From NCBI GenBank assembly GCA_949290085.1, contig CASEQH010000002.1, positions 1 to 57,264 of the forward strand: DNA of 57,264 nt, written 5' to 3'. Below are positions 8,852 through 18,522 of this stretch, one piece after another; position 1 is the first letter of the stretch, and the number at the start of each line of letters is the position of its first letter. Made by a program: the position numbers and the translations under genes. Source of the stretch: an uncultured Bacillota bacterium (GTDB lineage Bacteria; Bacillota_I; Bacilli_A; Erysipelotrichales; Erysipelotrichaceae). The notes beneath the pieces are model-generated. The model ran no database searches. It was not told the origin of the DNA and saw only the letters and a list, made by a program, of their open reading frames with translations.

Positions 8852-10042
8852 ATGAATAGAAATGAAATCTTAAAGATGTATGCCGATGAAGTAGAAGGCA
8901 TTAAAAAAGCTGGCCTATTTAAAGATGAAGCACCTATAGTATCTTCACAAGGAGCTAGAGTAAAACTCGCTGATGGTCGTGAAGTCATCAATATGTGCGC
9001 CAATAACTATTTGGGTCTGGCTAATAATCAAAGACTTATCGATGCAGCCAAGAGAACTTATGATAATAGAGGTTATGGCGTAGCATCGGTACGTTTTATC
9101 TGTGGCACTCAAGACATTCATAAAAAGTTAGAAGCAAAGATATCAGACTTTTTAAAGATGGATGATACTATTTTATACTCATCATGTTTCGACGCTAATG
9201 GGGGCTTATTTGAGACGATTTTGGGGCCTGAAGATGCTGTGATATCTGATGAATTAAACCATGCCTCTATCATCGATGGCATTAGGCTATGCAAGGCTAA
9301 ACGCTTTCGTTATAAGAATAATGATATGGAAGACTTAGAAGCTAAATTAATAGAAGCTAAGGACGCGAGAATTAAACTCATCGCTACTGATGGCGTCTTT
9401 TCTATGGATGGCATCATCGCCAATCTAAAATCTATTTGTGATTTAGCTGATAAATATGATGCCCTAGTTATGGTTGATGATAGTCATGCGACTGGTTTCA
9501 TTGGCGAACATGGTCGTGGTACAGTTGAATATTGTGGCGTTGAAGGTAGAATAGATATCATCACTGGCACTCTTGGTAAGGCGCTAGGTGGGGCATCTGG
9601 CGGTTATACTGCAGCTCGCAAGGAGATTGTCGACTTACTTCGCCAAAGGTCTAGACCATATCTATTCTCTAACTCAGTAGCTCCAGCCATTGTCGGTGCG
9701 AGTATGGAATTATTCGACATGCTTAAGGAGAGTGGCGAATTAAGAGAACATCTGATGTCTTTGACAGCTTACTATCGTCAAAAACTAGAAGAGAATGGTT
9801 TTGATATTATCAAGGGCACTCATCCATGTGTACCAGTCATGTTGTATGATGAAGTATTAGTTGGCGACTTTGCTAAGCGCATGGTTGAAAAGGGTGTCTA
9901 TGTGGTGGCTTTCTCGTATCCTGTAGTACCAAAGGGCAAGGCTCGTATCAGAACTCAGGTATCAGCTGCCCATACCAAAGAAGATATCGACTATGTGGTT
10001 GATTGCTTTGTCAAAGTAAGAGAAGAACTCAAAATAAAATAA
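8852..10042 (+). CDS. kbl: Glycine C-acetyltransferase (2-amino-3-ketobutyrate CoA ligase)
   Basis: A PLP enzyme of the alpha-oxoamine synthase family, 396 residues, that splits 2-amino-3-ketobutyrate with CoA into glycine and acetyl-CoA. Visible features are [13 protein letters not shown] near the N-terminus, the Asp-His of [17 protein letters not shown] and the PLP-lysine motif [15 protein letters not shown]. The length is normal. It is the second gene of the tdh-kbl operon and is followed by a good terminator. Confidence 0.96.
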   Translation: MNRNEILKMYADEVEGIKKAGLFKDEAPIVSSQGARVKLADGREVINMCANNYLGLANNQRLIDAAKRTYDNRGYGVASVRFICGTQDIHKKLEAKISDFLKMDDTILYSSCFDANGGLFETILGPEDAVISDELNHASIIDGIRLCKAKRFRYKNNDMEDLEAKLIEAKDARIKLIATDGVFSMDGIIANLKSICDLADKYDALVMVDDSHATGFIGEHGRGTVEYCGVEGRIDIITGTLGKALGGASGGYTAARKEIVDLLRQRSRPYLFSNSVAPAIVGASMELFDMLKESGELREHLMSLTAYYRQKLEENGFDIIKGTHPCVPVMLYDEVLVGDFAKRMVEKGVYVVAFSYPVVPKGKARIRTQVSAAHTKEDIDYVVDCFVKVREELKIK

Positions 10043-10097
10043 TCATTCATATCAAATAGTTTTTGTTCAAAGACTATTAAATTTATGATGTCCATAT

Positions 10098-10153
10098 GTA
10101 GATAAGTTAATCCTTTAAATCTAAATATGCGTATTGACTTATCTACTTTTTTT
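10098..10153 (+). terminator. Terminator of tdh-kbl
   Basis: A 10-bp perfect stem (GTAGATAAGT at 10098-10107 with ACTTATCTAC at 10137-10146) is followed directly by seven T. The loop is long (29 bases). Confidence 0.65.
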
Positions 10154-10165
10154 GTAATCAAAATA

Positions 10166-10193
10166 AAATCGCCTCCCAAGTGGGAGGTGATTT
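10166..10193 (-). terminator. Terminator of the minus-strand hydroxyacid dehydrogenase
   Basis: The stem AAATCGCCTCCCA / TGGGAGGTGATTT (one G-U pair) lies just past the stop of the minus-strand gene. It reads into a T-rich tract (GATTTTATTTTG) on the minus strand. Confidence 0.75.
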
Positions 10194-10195
10194 AA

Positions 10196-11152
10196 CTAAT
10201 ATTTACTTACGACGTTGATAGCTTGACCTTTGATATATGATTGGATATTATCGGCTAGGATTTTAACTAGGCGAAGTCTAGCTTCATAACCCTTCCAACC
10301 GATATGAGGAGTGAGAATGACATTAGTCATCTCATATAATGGATTATCATCTTTTGGTGGTTCAATCTCTTGAACATCTAGGGCTGCTCCGGCGATGATG
10401 CCTTCATTTAGGGCTTTGATGAGAGCTTGTTCATCGATTAGTGGGCCTCTAGCCGTATTGATGATATAAGCTGTCTTTTTCATCTTGCGTAGTTTTTCTT
10501 CATCGATGATATGGAAGGTCTCTTCCTTTAATGGACAATGTAAAGATAAGAAGTCAGCTTCTTTTAAGACGGTATCTAAGTCAACAAATCTGATGCCATC
10601 TTGGTCCTCTCTTTTAGTTCTAGTATAGACTAAGACATTCATATTGAAGGCACGAGCTAGTTTTGCGACGGCACTACCGATATTGCCATAACCGACAAGT
10701 CCTAGAGTCTTACCCTGAACTTCAACGTGAGGAACCATTAAGTGGTCAGTGAAGTTACTGTGGTCATGCATGCTTAGCATATGCATTTGTTTACGCATAC
10801 TTGAAGCCATATTTAGAAGTAACATCATGGTCGTTTGAGCGACACATTCAGTTGAGTAAGCAGGGATATTGCATACGGTAATTCCTCTTTCCTCACAAGC
10901 TTTTACATCAATGTTGTTGTAGCCTGTGCCAGCTTCACAAAGCAAGTGAACAGAACTAGGAAATCTTTCGATGATTTCTCTTGGTAAGGGATATTCTTTG
11001 ACGATGACTATACCTGCTCCATCAATATTTTTAAGCATTTCTTCATGGTCTAAGTAAGGGAAAACTTCTAAGTCTTCGCCAATGATACTATAGTCGATAG
11101 CACCATCGTAATTAGTCTTTTCTCCTTGAATGATAACAATTTTAGTATTCAT
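10196..11152 (-). CDS. D-isomer-specific 2-hydroxyacid dehydrogenase, NAD-binding
   Basis: A cytoplasmic NAD(H)-dependent reductase or dehydrogenase of 318 residues. The nucleotide-binding motif is GLVGYGNIGSAVAKLARAF. The catalytic Arg is in INTARGPLIDEQAL, the Glu follows in the next segment, and the His is in TPHIGWKGYEARL. It belongs to the phosphoglycerate / glycerate / hydroxypyruvate reductase group, but the substrate cannot be named. A paralogue lies divergently 74 bases away. A GAAAGGA ribosome binding site precedes the ATG. Confidence 0.9.
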   Translation of the reverse strand: MNTKIVIIQGEKTNYDGAIDYSIIGEDLEVFPYLDHEEMLKNIDGAGIVIVKEYPLPREIIERFPSSVHLLCEAGTGYNNIDVKACEERGITVCNIPAYSTECVAQTTMMLLLNMASSMRKQMHMLSMHDHSNFTDHLMVPHVEVQGKTLGLVGYGNIGSAVAKLARAFNMNVLVYTRTKREDQDGIRFVDLDTVLKEADFLSLHCPLKEETFHIIDEEKLRKMKKTAYIINTARGPLIDEQALIKALNEGIIAGAALDVQEIEPPKDDNPLYEMTNVILTPHIGWKGYEARLRLVKILADNIQSYIKGQAINVVSKY

Positions 11153-11226
11153 AAATAGTCCTTTCTCAATTATTTTTATTCTATCAAATTTTTAATGGTA
11201 TGATTATGATAAAGGAGATTTAGAGT

Positions 11227-12171
11227 ATGAAAATTGTATTACTTGAAGGTTTGGGTGTAAGTGATGAAATCATTGAAAATGAAGCTTCTAAATTAGAAAA
11301 AATGGGTCATACACTTACTGTTTATCCTAAGGACATTGACGTAAATGTGCAAAAGGAACGTCTAAAGGATGCTGATGTAGCTATCTTGGCTAATATGCCA
11401 TTAGCTATTGACGCTGTCAAAGAAGCAAAAGATTTAAAATTTATCGATGTGGCTTTTACTGGGGTTGACCACATTCCGATGAATGTTGCAAGAGAAAAGG
11501 GAATCGTAGTAAGTAACGCCAGCGGTTATGCCACTGAAGCAGTAGCTGAATTATGTATAGCTACAGCTATTGTGATGCTTAGAAATGTCAAGAAAGTTCA
11601 AGATAGATGCCGTGAAGGTAGAACTAAAGATGGGCTTATCGGTAGCTTATTAGCTGGTAAGACTATCGGTATTGTGGGTGCTGGTGCCATCGGTAAAAGA
11701 GTTGCTCACTATGCTAAAGCGTTCGGTTGTCACACTTTAGCATACTCTCGCAGTAAAGTGACAGATCCGGTATTTGATGAAGAAGTTTCTCTAGATGAGC
11801 TCATGGAAAGAAGTGATATCGTATCATTACATTGCCCACTTACTGATGATACTAAGGGTATGATAGATGCATCTAAGATTGCCCTAATGAAAAAGACCGC
11901 CATCTTAATCAATACAGCTAGAGGTGCTGTCGTTGATTCAGAAGCTTTAGCTGCAGCCTTAAATGAAGAAAAGATTGCAGGGGCAATAATTGATGTCTTC
12001 GAGAAAGAACCTCCATTAGATATAGACCATCCATTACTTCACAGCAAAAATACCATCGTAACACCACATATCGCTTTTGCATCTAAGGAATCATTAGAAT
12101 TAAGAGCTGAGATTGTCTTTAATAATCTTTATGCATGGTTAGATGGTGAACCAACAAATATCGTTAAATAA
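11227..12171 (+). CDS. D-isomer-specific 2-hydroxyacid dehydrogenase, NAD-binding (paralogue)
   Basis: A 314-residue paralogue of the divergent gene before it. Motifs are GIVGAGAIGKRVAHYAKAF for NAD, the catalytic Arg in INTARGAVVDSEALAAAL, Glu in DVFEKEPPLD and His in TPHIAFASKESL. The two products are clearly different in sequence, so this is not a recent duplication; they may act on related 2-hydroxy or 2-oxo acids. A good ribosome binding site (AAAGGAG) precedes the ATG. Confidence 0.9.
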   Translation: MKIVLLEGLGVSDEIIENEASKLEKMGHTLTVYPKDIDVNVQKERLKDADVAILANMPLAIDAVKEAKDLKFIDVAFTGVDHIPMNVAREKGIVVSNASGYATEAVAELCIATAIVMLRNVKKVQDRCREGRTKDGLIGSLLAGKTIGIVGAGAIGKRVAHYAKAFGCHTLAYSRSKVTDPVFDEEVSLDELMERSDIVSLHCPLTDDTKGMIDASKIALMKKTAILINTARGAVVDSEALAAALNEEKIAGAIIDVFEKEPPLDIDHPLLHSKNTIVTPHIAFASKESLELRAEIVFNNLYAWLDGEPTNIVK

Positions 12172-12176
12172 ATAAG

Positions 12177-12203
12177 TTAAGCAGGCTATAACAGCCTGCT
12201 TAA
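12177..12203. terminator. Hairpin between convergent genes
   Basis: A perfect 11-bp stem, TTAAGCAGGCT (12177-12187) with AGCCTGCTTAA (12193-12203), with a 5-base loop sits between two convergent genes. The T-tracts are weak on both sides, but the position fits a shared bidirectional terminator. Confidence 0.65.
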
Positions 12204-12220
12204 TCATTGTAAATATTATT

Positions 12221-12412
12221 TTATTCGCCCTTGTAGAATACGGTATAAATACTTGCAACAATACAGAAGATGCCGATAAAATAAGTGCCTATCTTCCATG
12301 TTCCATCAAGATAGTTCATAAATTCTGGCGGAAAATAAGAGAAGACTAGGGTTAGACAACCTGCTAAAGCGAATGCTAAAGAAATAATTACTCTTGTCTT
12401 ATTAAATTTCAT
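12221..12412 (-). CDS. Small two-TM membrane protein of unknown function
   Basis: A 63-residue protein with two hydrophobic segments (about residues 8-27 and 40-59) and a short Pro/Glu loop between. It starts one base after the stop of the upstream membrane-protein gene, so the two form an operon. I do not recognise a family. Confidence 0.6.
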   Translation of the reverse strand: MKFNKTRVIISLAFALAGCLTLVFSYFPPEFMNYLDGTWKIGTYFIGIFCIVASIYTVFYKGE

Positions 12413-12413
12413 T

Positions 12414-12941
12414 TTATTTCTCCTTCTTGACTAAGATGATGATATGGACAACCATAAAGCCTACAGCGACTAAACTTAAACCAATGCTCAATACTAAGAT
12501 GAAGATGTCATAGCCATTAACTAAGAGGTTGGCGATGATGGCTACTAAGAGAAATAAGGAAACAAAGACGATAGATAAAGCTCTTTTCTTTGTCATCTCT
12601 TTGATATTGCGATCGATGTAATTTTCGCGATATGGTCTTTTAAAATTAGGAATGATAGATAGGGTACTCAAAAATCTTTTGTGAAAGACGAAGGTATAAG
12701 CTATATATGTCGAAAGACCAATGAGGGTACCAGCAAGATAGTTATTGTCTAAAAATAGAGCACTTAAATATCCTACTAGAACCGAGATAACTAGACGAAT
12801 AGAGTAGTTAGTATAGCTATTATACTTGCTCTCGGGTATAATATAGCCATTTTTACTTATCCAGTCATAATAGACCGTACGTCCCTTTTTATCTTGATAG
12901 ATATTAAATCCTTTAAGTTCTGCTTTTTCTTTACTGTCCAT
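12414..12941 (-). CDS. Four-TM membrane protein of unknown function
   Basis: A longer frame could start at 12989, but the ATG at 12939-12941 has AGAGGA seven bases upstream and gives a soluble N-terminal start (MDSKEKAELKGF), so I chose it (175 residues). After about 50 residues come two hydrophobic segments (RLVISVLVGYLSALFLDN and LAGTLIGLSTYIAYTFVF), a basic stretch, then two more near the C-terminus. A TATATT-like box falls inside the upstream extension. It probably works with the small membrane protein downstream. No family recognised. Confidence 0.6.
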   Translation of the reverse strand: MDSKEKAELKGFNIYQDKKGRTVYYDWISKNGYIIPESKYNSYTNYSIRLVISVLVGYLSALFLDNNYLAGTLIGLSTYIAYTFVFHKRFLSTLSIIPNFKRPYRENYIDRNIKEMTKKRALSIVFVSLFLLVAIIANLLVNGYDIFILVLSIGLSLVAVGFMVVHIIILVKKEK

Positions 12942-13061
12942 AGATAATCCTCTTTTACTTCTTCTAATATAATAAACAAAAATGGACAAAATTTCTATAT
13001 TCTACAAATAAAGCTCAGTTTATAAGCAAAGCAATAAAAGAAAGTTGAGGTATTAATAACG

Positions 13062-13484
13062 ATGAATCAAGTAGAAATGGCTTTACAATTAGCTGCAAAG
13101 GCTCACAAAGGACAATATGATAAGGCTGGGAAAGATTATATCGAACATCCTAAAGCAGTTGCTGCGATGCTAGAAAGCCAGGAAGAAAAGACAGTTGCTT
13201 ATTTACATGATGTAATAGAAGATACTTATGTCACTTTAGAAGATTTAAAAAAGATGGGCTTTAGCGATAAAGTTATAAGCGCTATTGATGCTATCACCAA
13301 AAGAGATAATGAAGACTATGAAGAATATATCAAACGGATGAGTGCTAATGATTTAGCTAAGAAAGTAAAATTGTGCGATATGTATCATAATTCTGATATC
13401 ACAAGATATGATAATCCTAGTTTAGAAGAAGGAAAATGTTGCGCAAAATATCTTAAAAAGATAGAAGAATTATCAAAGATGTAA
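13062..13484 (+). CDS. HD-domain phosphohydrolase, small (p)ppGpp-hydrolase-like
   Basis: A single-domain HD protein of 140 residues. The metal-binding pattern is AAKAHKGQYDKAGKDYIEHP, then AYLHDVIEDT (the HD pair) and a later Asp in KVKLCDMYHN. This matches the small alarmone hydrolase / MESH1-like group of RelA/SpoT-type HD domains, without synthetase, TGS or ACT domains. It may remove (p)ppGpp or another nucleotide. The ribosome binding site is weak (GAGG, 12-13 bases upstream). Confidence 0.75.
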   Translation: MNQVEMALQLAAKAHKGQYDKAGKDYIEHPKAVAAMLESQEEKTVAYLHDVIEDTYVTLEDLKKMGFSDKVISAIDAITKRDNEDYEEYIKRMSANDLAKKVKLCDMYHNSDITRYDNPSLEEGKCCAKYLKKIEELSKM

Positions 13485-13615
13485 TTGAGATTATTTGAAT
13501 TTAAACTGATACAAATTGAACATTTTTTCTTTATAAATGGGCATATTTTGATGATTTATAAGTCAAATATAAAAACCGATTAAAAATTCTTTAAATTTAG
13601 ATTAAATAAATTAAT

Positions 13616-13641
13616 AAAAGCCTTTATCTAAGGGCTTTTTT
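13616..13641 (+). terminator. Rho-independent terminator after the HD gene
   Basis: The stem AAAAGCCTTT / AAGGGCTTTT (one G-U pair) with an ATCT loop ends in six T. It separates the HD gene from the strong promoter downstream. Confidence 0.75.
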
Positions 13642-13684
13642 GATGACTCTAGTAAAAAATATCAAAAAAATGACAATGCTTACA

Positions 13685-13713
13685 TTGACATAAAAATCAC
13701 AAAATACTAAAAT
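13685..13713 (+). promoter_or_regulatory. Strong promoter of the isochorismatase-type gene
   Basis: A consensus TTGACA (13685-13690) and TAAAAT (13708-13713) are separated by 17 bases. The transcript would start about 20-30 bases before the coding region. Confidence 0.75.
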
Positions 13714-13742
13714 GAAATCATAGAAAGGTGGATTTAAAATCT

Positions 13743-14441
13743 ATGGCAAGAAATGCTTTTATCATCATCGACATGCAAAAGGACTTCAATGTACCTGGTG
13801 CTCCATTCCGCGTTGACTGTGGACTAGAAGCTCTTCCTTACATTGAAGAAGCTTTAAAAGCTACTCGTGAATCAAACGTACCTGTTTTCCATGTCTTCCG
13901 TTATTACCGCGCAAACGGTGTTGATTGCGAAATCACTCGTTATGACGCATTCAAGAGCAAAGGATTCCACGGCTGCACAGTTGCTGAAGACGGCGCTCAA
14001 ATTATGGAATCAATTAAACCAATCGCTGGAGAATACCAAATCGTTAAACAACGTTGGTCTGCATTCTTCAACACTGAATTAGACATGATTCTTCGTCGTT
14101 TAGGTGTTAAACAAGTTATCTTAGCAGGTGTTCAAACTCCTAACTGCATTCGTGGTACAGTTTGGGATGCTAACTCATTAGATTACGAAGTTATCGTATT
14201 AACTGATGCAACTAATGCTAAGACTCCTGAAGTACACCAAGCTAACTTATTCGATATGGCTAACATCGGTATCAAATTAATGACTACTGCTGAATACGTA
14301 GAAATCTTAAAGAAAGATCCTGATGGACCAGAAGCTACATTCCAAGAAAGAATTCGTAGCGAAATCGAATCAGCTAAGAACTTACCTGAACCATATGATA
14401 TGTATGACTACACATCTAAATATGGTGAATACTGGAAATAA
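13743..14441 (+). CDS. Isochorismatase-family cysteine hydrolase
   Basis: A cytoplasmic amidase-type hydrolase of 232 residues from the ATG at 13743, chosen over an in-frame GTG at 13728 that falls inside the AAAGGTGG ribosome binding site. The catalytic Asp is in FIIIDMQKDF, and the nucleophilic Cys is in GVQTPNCIRGTVWDA, preceded by the Lys-containing region QIVKQRWSAF. The substrate could be nicotinamide, a carbamoyl compound or another amide. Codon use is unlike its neighbours (many GGT, GTT, AAC, TAC), as in highly expressed genes. The consensus promoter and strong terminator fit abundant, monocistronic expression. Confidence 0.87.
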   Translation: MARNAFIIIDMQKDFNVPGAPFRVDCGLEALPYIEEALKATRESNVPVFHVFRYYRANGVDCEITRYDAFKSKGFHGCTVAEDGAQIMESIKPIAGEYQIVKQRWSAFFNTELDMILRRLGVKQVILAGVQTPNCIRGTVWDANSLDYEVIVLTDATNAKTPEVHQANLFDMANIGIKLMTTAEYVEILKKDPDGPEATFQERIRSEIESAKNLPEPYDMYDYTSKYGEYWK

Positions 14442-14470
14442 TTAGGTACTGATTTAATTTAAAAGCATTT

Positions 14471-14497
14471 AGGTCGTCTCAATGAGACGACCTTTTT
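14471..14497 (+). terminator. Strong terminator after the isochorismatase-type gene
   Basis: A 10-bp perfect GC-rich stem, AGGTCGTCTC / GAGACGACCT, with a 3-base loop is followed by TTTTT. Confidence 0.9.
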
Positions 14498-14582
14498 CTG
14501 TCTGGAGAGCCCTATTATATATAGGAAAGAATTTTCAGAAAGAATTTTCGCTAAATTGTGGGAAAATATTGTGTAAAATCTA

Positions 14583-14611
14583 TGGACAAATACTTAGCAA
14601 GCTACTATAAT
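14583..14611 (+). promoter_or_regulatory. Promoter of the atp operon
   Basis: TGGACA (14583-14588) and a consensus TATAAT (14606-14611) with a 17-base spacer stand just before the first atp gene. Confidence 0.75.
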
Positions 14612-14633
14612 TGCATGTAAGTGGGAAGGAGAA

Positions 14634-14957
14634 ATGATGCTTAAAAGTAATATTGCTCTGATTGTGATTACACTGATTGCTGCAATTATTGATTGGCGCG
14701 TTGCTATCGGTATCATTTTGGGCTACCTCTTCTCGCTAGTTCATTCGTGGGTACTAAAGCTCCGTTTTGGCAGTTTGAACCCGACGAGAGTAAAACTGGG
14801 GGCATATCTTGGCATAATATTCGGTCTTATCGTATTAGCCATCCCTATGCTCATAGCGATGCTCTTACCGCAATTTGTGCATTTCTTTGGAGTATTTATC
14901 GGTTTGATTTACCCTAAATACGCAATGTATGTGCAAGCTATTAGAAATAAAGGATAA
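14634..14957 (+). CDS. atpI: ATP synthase subunit I-like membrane protein
   Basis: A 107-residue hydrophobic protein with about four membrane segments, first in the ATP synthase operon, where AtpI (assembly of the c-ring, possibly Mg2+ uptake) is expected. Sequence identity to AtpI is not obvious, and position is the main evidence. AAGGAG lies 6-7 bases upstream of tandem ATG codons (14634 or 14637). It is five bases from atpB. Confidence 0.72.
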   Translation: MMLKSNIALIVITLIAAIIDWRVAIGIILGYLFSLVHSWVLKLRFGSLNPTRVKLGAYLGIIFGLIVLAIPMLIAMLLPQFVHFFGVFIGLIYPKYAMYVQAIRNKG

Positions 14958-14962
14958 AAAAT

Positions 14963-15691
14963 ATGACGATTACTATTCAGACTCAAGTACCCGTAATGTT
15001 GGGAATAACGGTAGTAATCATCCTCGGTACTTTATTTGTTGGAAAGAAATTGAATGAATTTGATCCATACGATGAACCAAAAGGGGTTGTACTAGTAGCC
15101 TTGTCAATCTATGAGATTCTATCTGGATTTGTTGAAGATATCGTATCATACAAATATGTCAATACATTAGGGCCATATATTTGTACGATAGCTATCTACA
15201 TCTTAATTTCTAACTATATCGGTTTACTTGGATTCTCAGCTCCAACTGCAAACTTCAGTGTTACTTTAACTCTGGCGCTTGTAACTTGGATAATAATCCA
15301 GGCTGCTGATATTAAGTATTCGGGTGTTGGGGGATACATCAAAGCATTCTTTGAGCCAATCTTCCCATTTGTTATTCCAAACATATTTGGTACACTTGCA
15401 CCACTCATCTCCATGTCTCTACGTTTGTTCGGTAACCTAATGTCCGGAACAATCATCATGAGCTTGGTCTACACATTCACAGGTTTTGTATCAAGTCTCA
15501 TCTTCGGATGGATACCAGCTATCGGTCAATTCGATTTTGTAGCATTGGTACTTGCACCGCCTCTCCACGCGTTCTTTGATTTATTCTCGGGTGGAATCCA
15601 AATGTTCATATTTATTATGCTGACTATGGTCTTTGTGGGTAGTAAGATACCTGACGAAGAAAAAGTTAAGACTATCAAAGGAGGAAATTAG
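14963..15691 (+). CDS. atpB: F-type ATP synthase subunit a
   Basis: The stator channel subunit of Fo, 242 residues, with five or six membrane helices. The essential Arg is in ISMSLRLFGNLMSG, and the last helices carry PPLHAFFDLFSGGIQMFIF. It works against the c-ring to couple ion flow to rotation. The order a-c-b-delta-alpha-gamma-beta-epsilon follows without gaps. Confidence 0.96.
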   Translation: MTITIQTQVPVMLGITVVIILGTLFVGKKLNEFDPYDEPKGVVLVALSIYEILSGFVEDIVSYKYVNTLGPYICTIAIYILISNYIGLLGFSAPTANFSVTLTLALVTWIIIQAADIKYSGVGGYIKAFFEPIFPFVIPNIFGTLAPLISMSLRLFGNLMSGTIIMSLVYTFTGFVSSLIFGWIPAIGQFDFVALVLAPPLHAFFDLFSGGIQMFIFIMLTMVFVGSKIPDEEKVKTIKGGN

Positions 15692-15692
15692 A

Positions 15693-15932
15693 ATGGAAAG
15701 TTTAGGATTAGTCGCAATCGGCGCTGCAATCGCAGTATTAACAGGTACTTTAACAGCTATCGGACAGGGTTATGCTGCATCTCAAGCTGTTAACTCAGTA
15801 GCTAAAAACCCTGAGGCAGAAGGTAAAATCAGAACTATGCTTATCTTAGGTTGTGGTCTTGCTGAAACATGTGCCATCTACGGTATGCTAGTATCATTCT
15901 TAATCATCTTCGTTCTAGGCGGAAAAATTTAA
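15693..15932 (+). CDS. atpE: F-type ATP synthase subunit c
   Basis: The rotor-ring proteolipid, 79 residues, two helices. I start it at ATG 15693, behind AGGAGG, rather than at an upstream in-frame codon inside atpB. The polar loop has the expected AKNPEAEGKIRT segment. The ion-binding Glu58 is in GLAETCAIYG. Helix 1 carries Gln25 (AIGQGYAAS), Thr59 follows the Glu and Tyr63 is five residues on, a pattern close to the Na+-binding site of Na+-type c-rings. Confidence 0.96.
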   Translation: MESLGLVAIGAAIAVLTGTLTAIGQGYAASQAVNSVAKNPEAEGKIRTMLILGCGLAETCAIYGMLVSFLIIFVLGGKI

Positions 15933-15951
15933 GGCGTGGTAGGGAAAAGTT

Positions 15952-16464
15952 ATGTTAAACTTTGATGTTCAAGGAGCACTATTCCCTAATCCATTTACAA
16001 TGTTTATTCAACTCTGTGTCACTTTTGTTTTATTCTATTTTGTTGTTAAGTTCTTGTGGAAGCCTGCACAAAACATTATGGCTAAGAGAAGTGCTAAGAT
16101 GCAAGCTTCTTTAGATGATGCTGATAAAGCAAGAGAGGAAGCTTTACAACAACTTACTGAAGCAAAAGCTGAGCTATCTAAAGCCTACGAATCTTCATCT
16201 GAAATAGTTAATGGAGCTAAGCAGGAAGCTACTCAATTAAAAGAACAAATTCTTGCCGAAGCTAAACGTGAATCACAGGCTCGTCGTGAAGAGGTTGAAA
16301 GACTTATCGACTTACATAAAAGAGAAGTTGAAAGCCAATTGCATGATGAGATTGTCAACGTAGCTATGGCAGCAACTGCTAAGTTGTTAAATGAGAAGGC
16401 AACTTCTAAAGATGACAACGAAGCAATTGAAAAATTTGTTGGCGAACTTGAGAAAAAATCATGA
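15952..16464 (+). CDS. atpF: F-type ATP synthase subunit b
   Basis: The peripheral stalk, 170 residues. One N-terminal membrane helix (about residues 15-37, MFIQLCVTFVLFYFVVKFLW) is followed by a long charged coiled coil. It overlaps atpH by four bases (ATGA), so translation is coupled. Confidence 0.95.
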   Translation: MLNFDVQGALFPNPFTMFIQLCVTFVLFYFVVKFLWKPAQNIMAKRSAKMQASLDDADKAREEALQQLTEAKAELSKAYESSSEIVNGAKQEATQLKEQILAEAKRESQARREEVERLIDLHKREVESQLHDEIVNVAMAATAKLLNEKATSKDDNEAIEKFVGELEKKS

Positions 16465-17009
16465 ATCAAGTAGCAAAGACATATGCTGAAGCAATGTTTG
16501 CATTAGCTTTAGATGTTGATTCAGTAGATAAATATAAACAAGATGTTAAATTAGTTGAAGCATCTTTTGATGAAGTTGAAGGCATCAATAAATTTCTTGC
16601 CTCAGTAAAAGTCGCAAAAGCTGACAAGAAAGAAGTTTTTAATTCAAGTTTTAAAGGAAAGGTTGCTGATGAAGTAATCTATTTCCTTGACGTTTTAGTT
16701 GATCGTGGAAGAATAGCTTTATACAAAGATATTTTTCATGAATTCTATCACTTGTGCAATGAACAATTAGGCATTAAAGAGGGTGTCGTTGAGACTGCCC
16801 GTCCACTAGCTAAAGACAAGATTGTCGAACTAGAAAAGGCTTTAAGCAAGGACGGAGTGAAAGTTGAATTAAAAGCCAAGTTAAATACGACATTGATATC
16901 AGGATTTAGAGTCATCTTTGATGATAAGATCATTGATACTAGTATGAAGAAGAAAATTAACCAAATGAACGAAATGTTATTAAGAAAGGATGTGAGCCTA
17001 TGGAACTAA
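16461..17009 (+). CDS. atpH: F-type ATP synthase subunit delta
   Basis: Joins the b stalk to the top of the alpha3-beta3 head. The 182-residue product has the usual N-terminal six-helix part ([15 protein letters not shown]) and the conserved C-terminal segment ([20 protein letters not shown]). It overlaps atpA by ten bases. Confidence 0.95.
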   Translation: MNQVAKTYAEAMFALALDVDSVDKYKQDVKLVEASFDEVEGINKFLASVKVAKADKKEVFNSSFKGKVADEVIYFLDVLVDRGRIALYKDIFHEFYHLCNEQLGIKEGVVETARPLAKDKIVELEKALSKDGVKVELKAKLNTTLISGFRVIFDDKIIDTSMKKKINQMNEMLLRKDVSLWN

Positions 17010-18520
17010 AGCCAGGTGAAATAAGCGCCTTAATTAAGGAACAAATTCGTCACTATGAAGATAAGCTTGTTTCTGACGATGTTGGTACAGTAGTTAAAGT
17101 CGGTGACGGTATCGCTACTGTTCAAGGGCTTGAAAAAGCAATGTCATCAGAATTATTACTATTCCCAGGCGATGTCTATGGTATGGTATTAAACCTTGAA
17201 GAAGACAGTATCGGAGCTGTATTAATGGGTTCAGATACTAATGTCAAAGAAGGCGATGAAGTTAGAAGAACTGGCCGTATCATAGAAGTACCTGTAGGCG
17301 ATTGCATGATTGGTAGAGTTGTAAATGCTTTAGGTCAGGCAATCGATGGTGGTGAACCTATTAAGGCTGATAAATATCGTCCAGTTGAAAGAGTTGCTCC
17401 AGGTGTTATGACTAGAAAGTCAGTACATCAACCATTAATGACTGGTTTAAAGGCAATCGACTCAATGATTCCAATCGGAAAAGGACAAAGAGAATTGATT
17501 ATCGGTGATAGACAAACTGGTAAAACAGCTATCGCTATCGATACAATCCTCAATCAGAAAAATAAAAATGTGCTATGTATCTATGTAGCAATTGGACAGA
17601 AAGCAAGTACAGTAGCTCAAATCGTTGAAAAATTAAGAGTTAACGGAGCAATGGAGTATACTACTATCGTTGCAGCAACTGCTTCTGAACTTTCTCCATT
17701 ACAATATATCGCACCATATGCAGGATGTGCTATCGGTGAAGAATGGATGGAAAACGGTAAAGACGTATTAATTGTTTACGATGATTTGTCTAAGCACGCT
17801 GTTGCTTACCGTACAATGTCTCTACTTCTTAGAAGACCACCAGGAAGAGTAGCTTACCCAGGTGATGTATTCTACTTACATTCAAGATTATTAGAGAGAG
17901 CTGCTAAGCTTAATGATGAATTAGGTGGAGGTTCATTAACTGCTTTACCTATCATAGAAACTCAAGCTGGTGATATCTCTGCATATATCCCTACTAACGT
18001 AATTTCAATTACTGATGGACAAATCTTCTTACAGACAGAATTGTTCAACAGTGGTATTCGTCCAGCTATTGATACTGGTCTATCAGTATCCAGAGTTGGT
18101 AGTGCCGCTCAAACTAAAGCGATGAAATCAGTTGCTGGTTCATTGAAGTTAGAGCTTGCACAATACAATGAAATGTTATCATTCGCTCAATTTGGTAGCG
18201 ATCTAGACGCTGCAACAAAAGCGACTATTGAACACGGACAACGTTTAACTGAACTATTGAAACAGGCTCAATATTCACCACTTACTATGTCTGAACAAGT
18301 TCTTTCACTATTTGCGGCAAAATATGGTTTCTTAAAGACTATTGAAACAGAAAAAGTACGTGATTTCGAAAGATTCATGCACACATATTTCAAGAACAAT
18401 CATTCAGCTATTATTTCTGAACTTGAAGAAAAAGGCATCATTTCTGATGAATTAAAAGAAAAGATGATGACTGCGATGAGTGATTGCTTAAATGAATATA
18501 AAGCAGTTTACGGAGCGTAA
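17000..18520 (+). CDS. atpA: F-type ATP synthase subunit alpha
   Basis: The regulatory nucleotide-binding head subunit, 506 residues. Walker A is [13 protein letters not shown], preceded by the [19 protein letters not shown] segment, and the arginine-finger region is in [19 protein letters not shown]. The length is normal. AAAGGATGTGAG, within the atpH end, is the ribosome binding site. Confidence 0.97.
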   Translation: MELKPGEISALIKEQIRHYEDKLVSDDVGTVVKVGDGIATVQGLEKAMSSELLLFPGDVYGMVLNLEEDSIGAVLMGSDTNVKEGDEVRRTGRIIEVPVGDCMIGRVVNALGQAIDGGEPIKADKYRPVERVAPGVMTRKSVHQPLMTGLKAIDSMIPIGKGQRELIIGDRQTGKTAIAIDTILNQKNKNVLCIYVAIGQKASTVAQIVEKLRVNGAMEYTTIVAATASELSPLQYIAPYAGCAIGEEWMENGKDVLIVYDDLSKHAVAYRTMSLLLRRPPGRVAYPGDVFYLHSRLLERAAKLNDELGGGSLTALPIIETQAGDISAYIPTNVISITDGQIFLQTELFNSGIRPAIDTGLSVSRVGSAAQTKAMKSVAGSLKLELAQYNEMLSFAQFGSDLDAATKATIEHGQRLTELLKQAQYSPLTMSEQVLSLFAAKYGFLKTIETEKVRDFERFMHTYFKNNHSAIISELEEKGIISDELKEKMMTAMSDCLNEYKAVYGA

Positions 18521-18522
18521 TT

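Noticed and set aside
13728-13742. GTG start for the isochorismatase-type gene
   Set aside because: The GTG lies within the ribosome binding site that serves the ATG at 13743.
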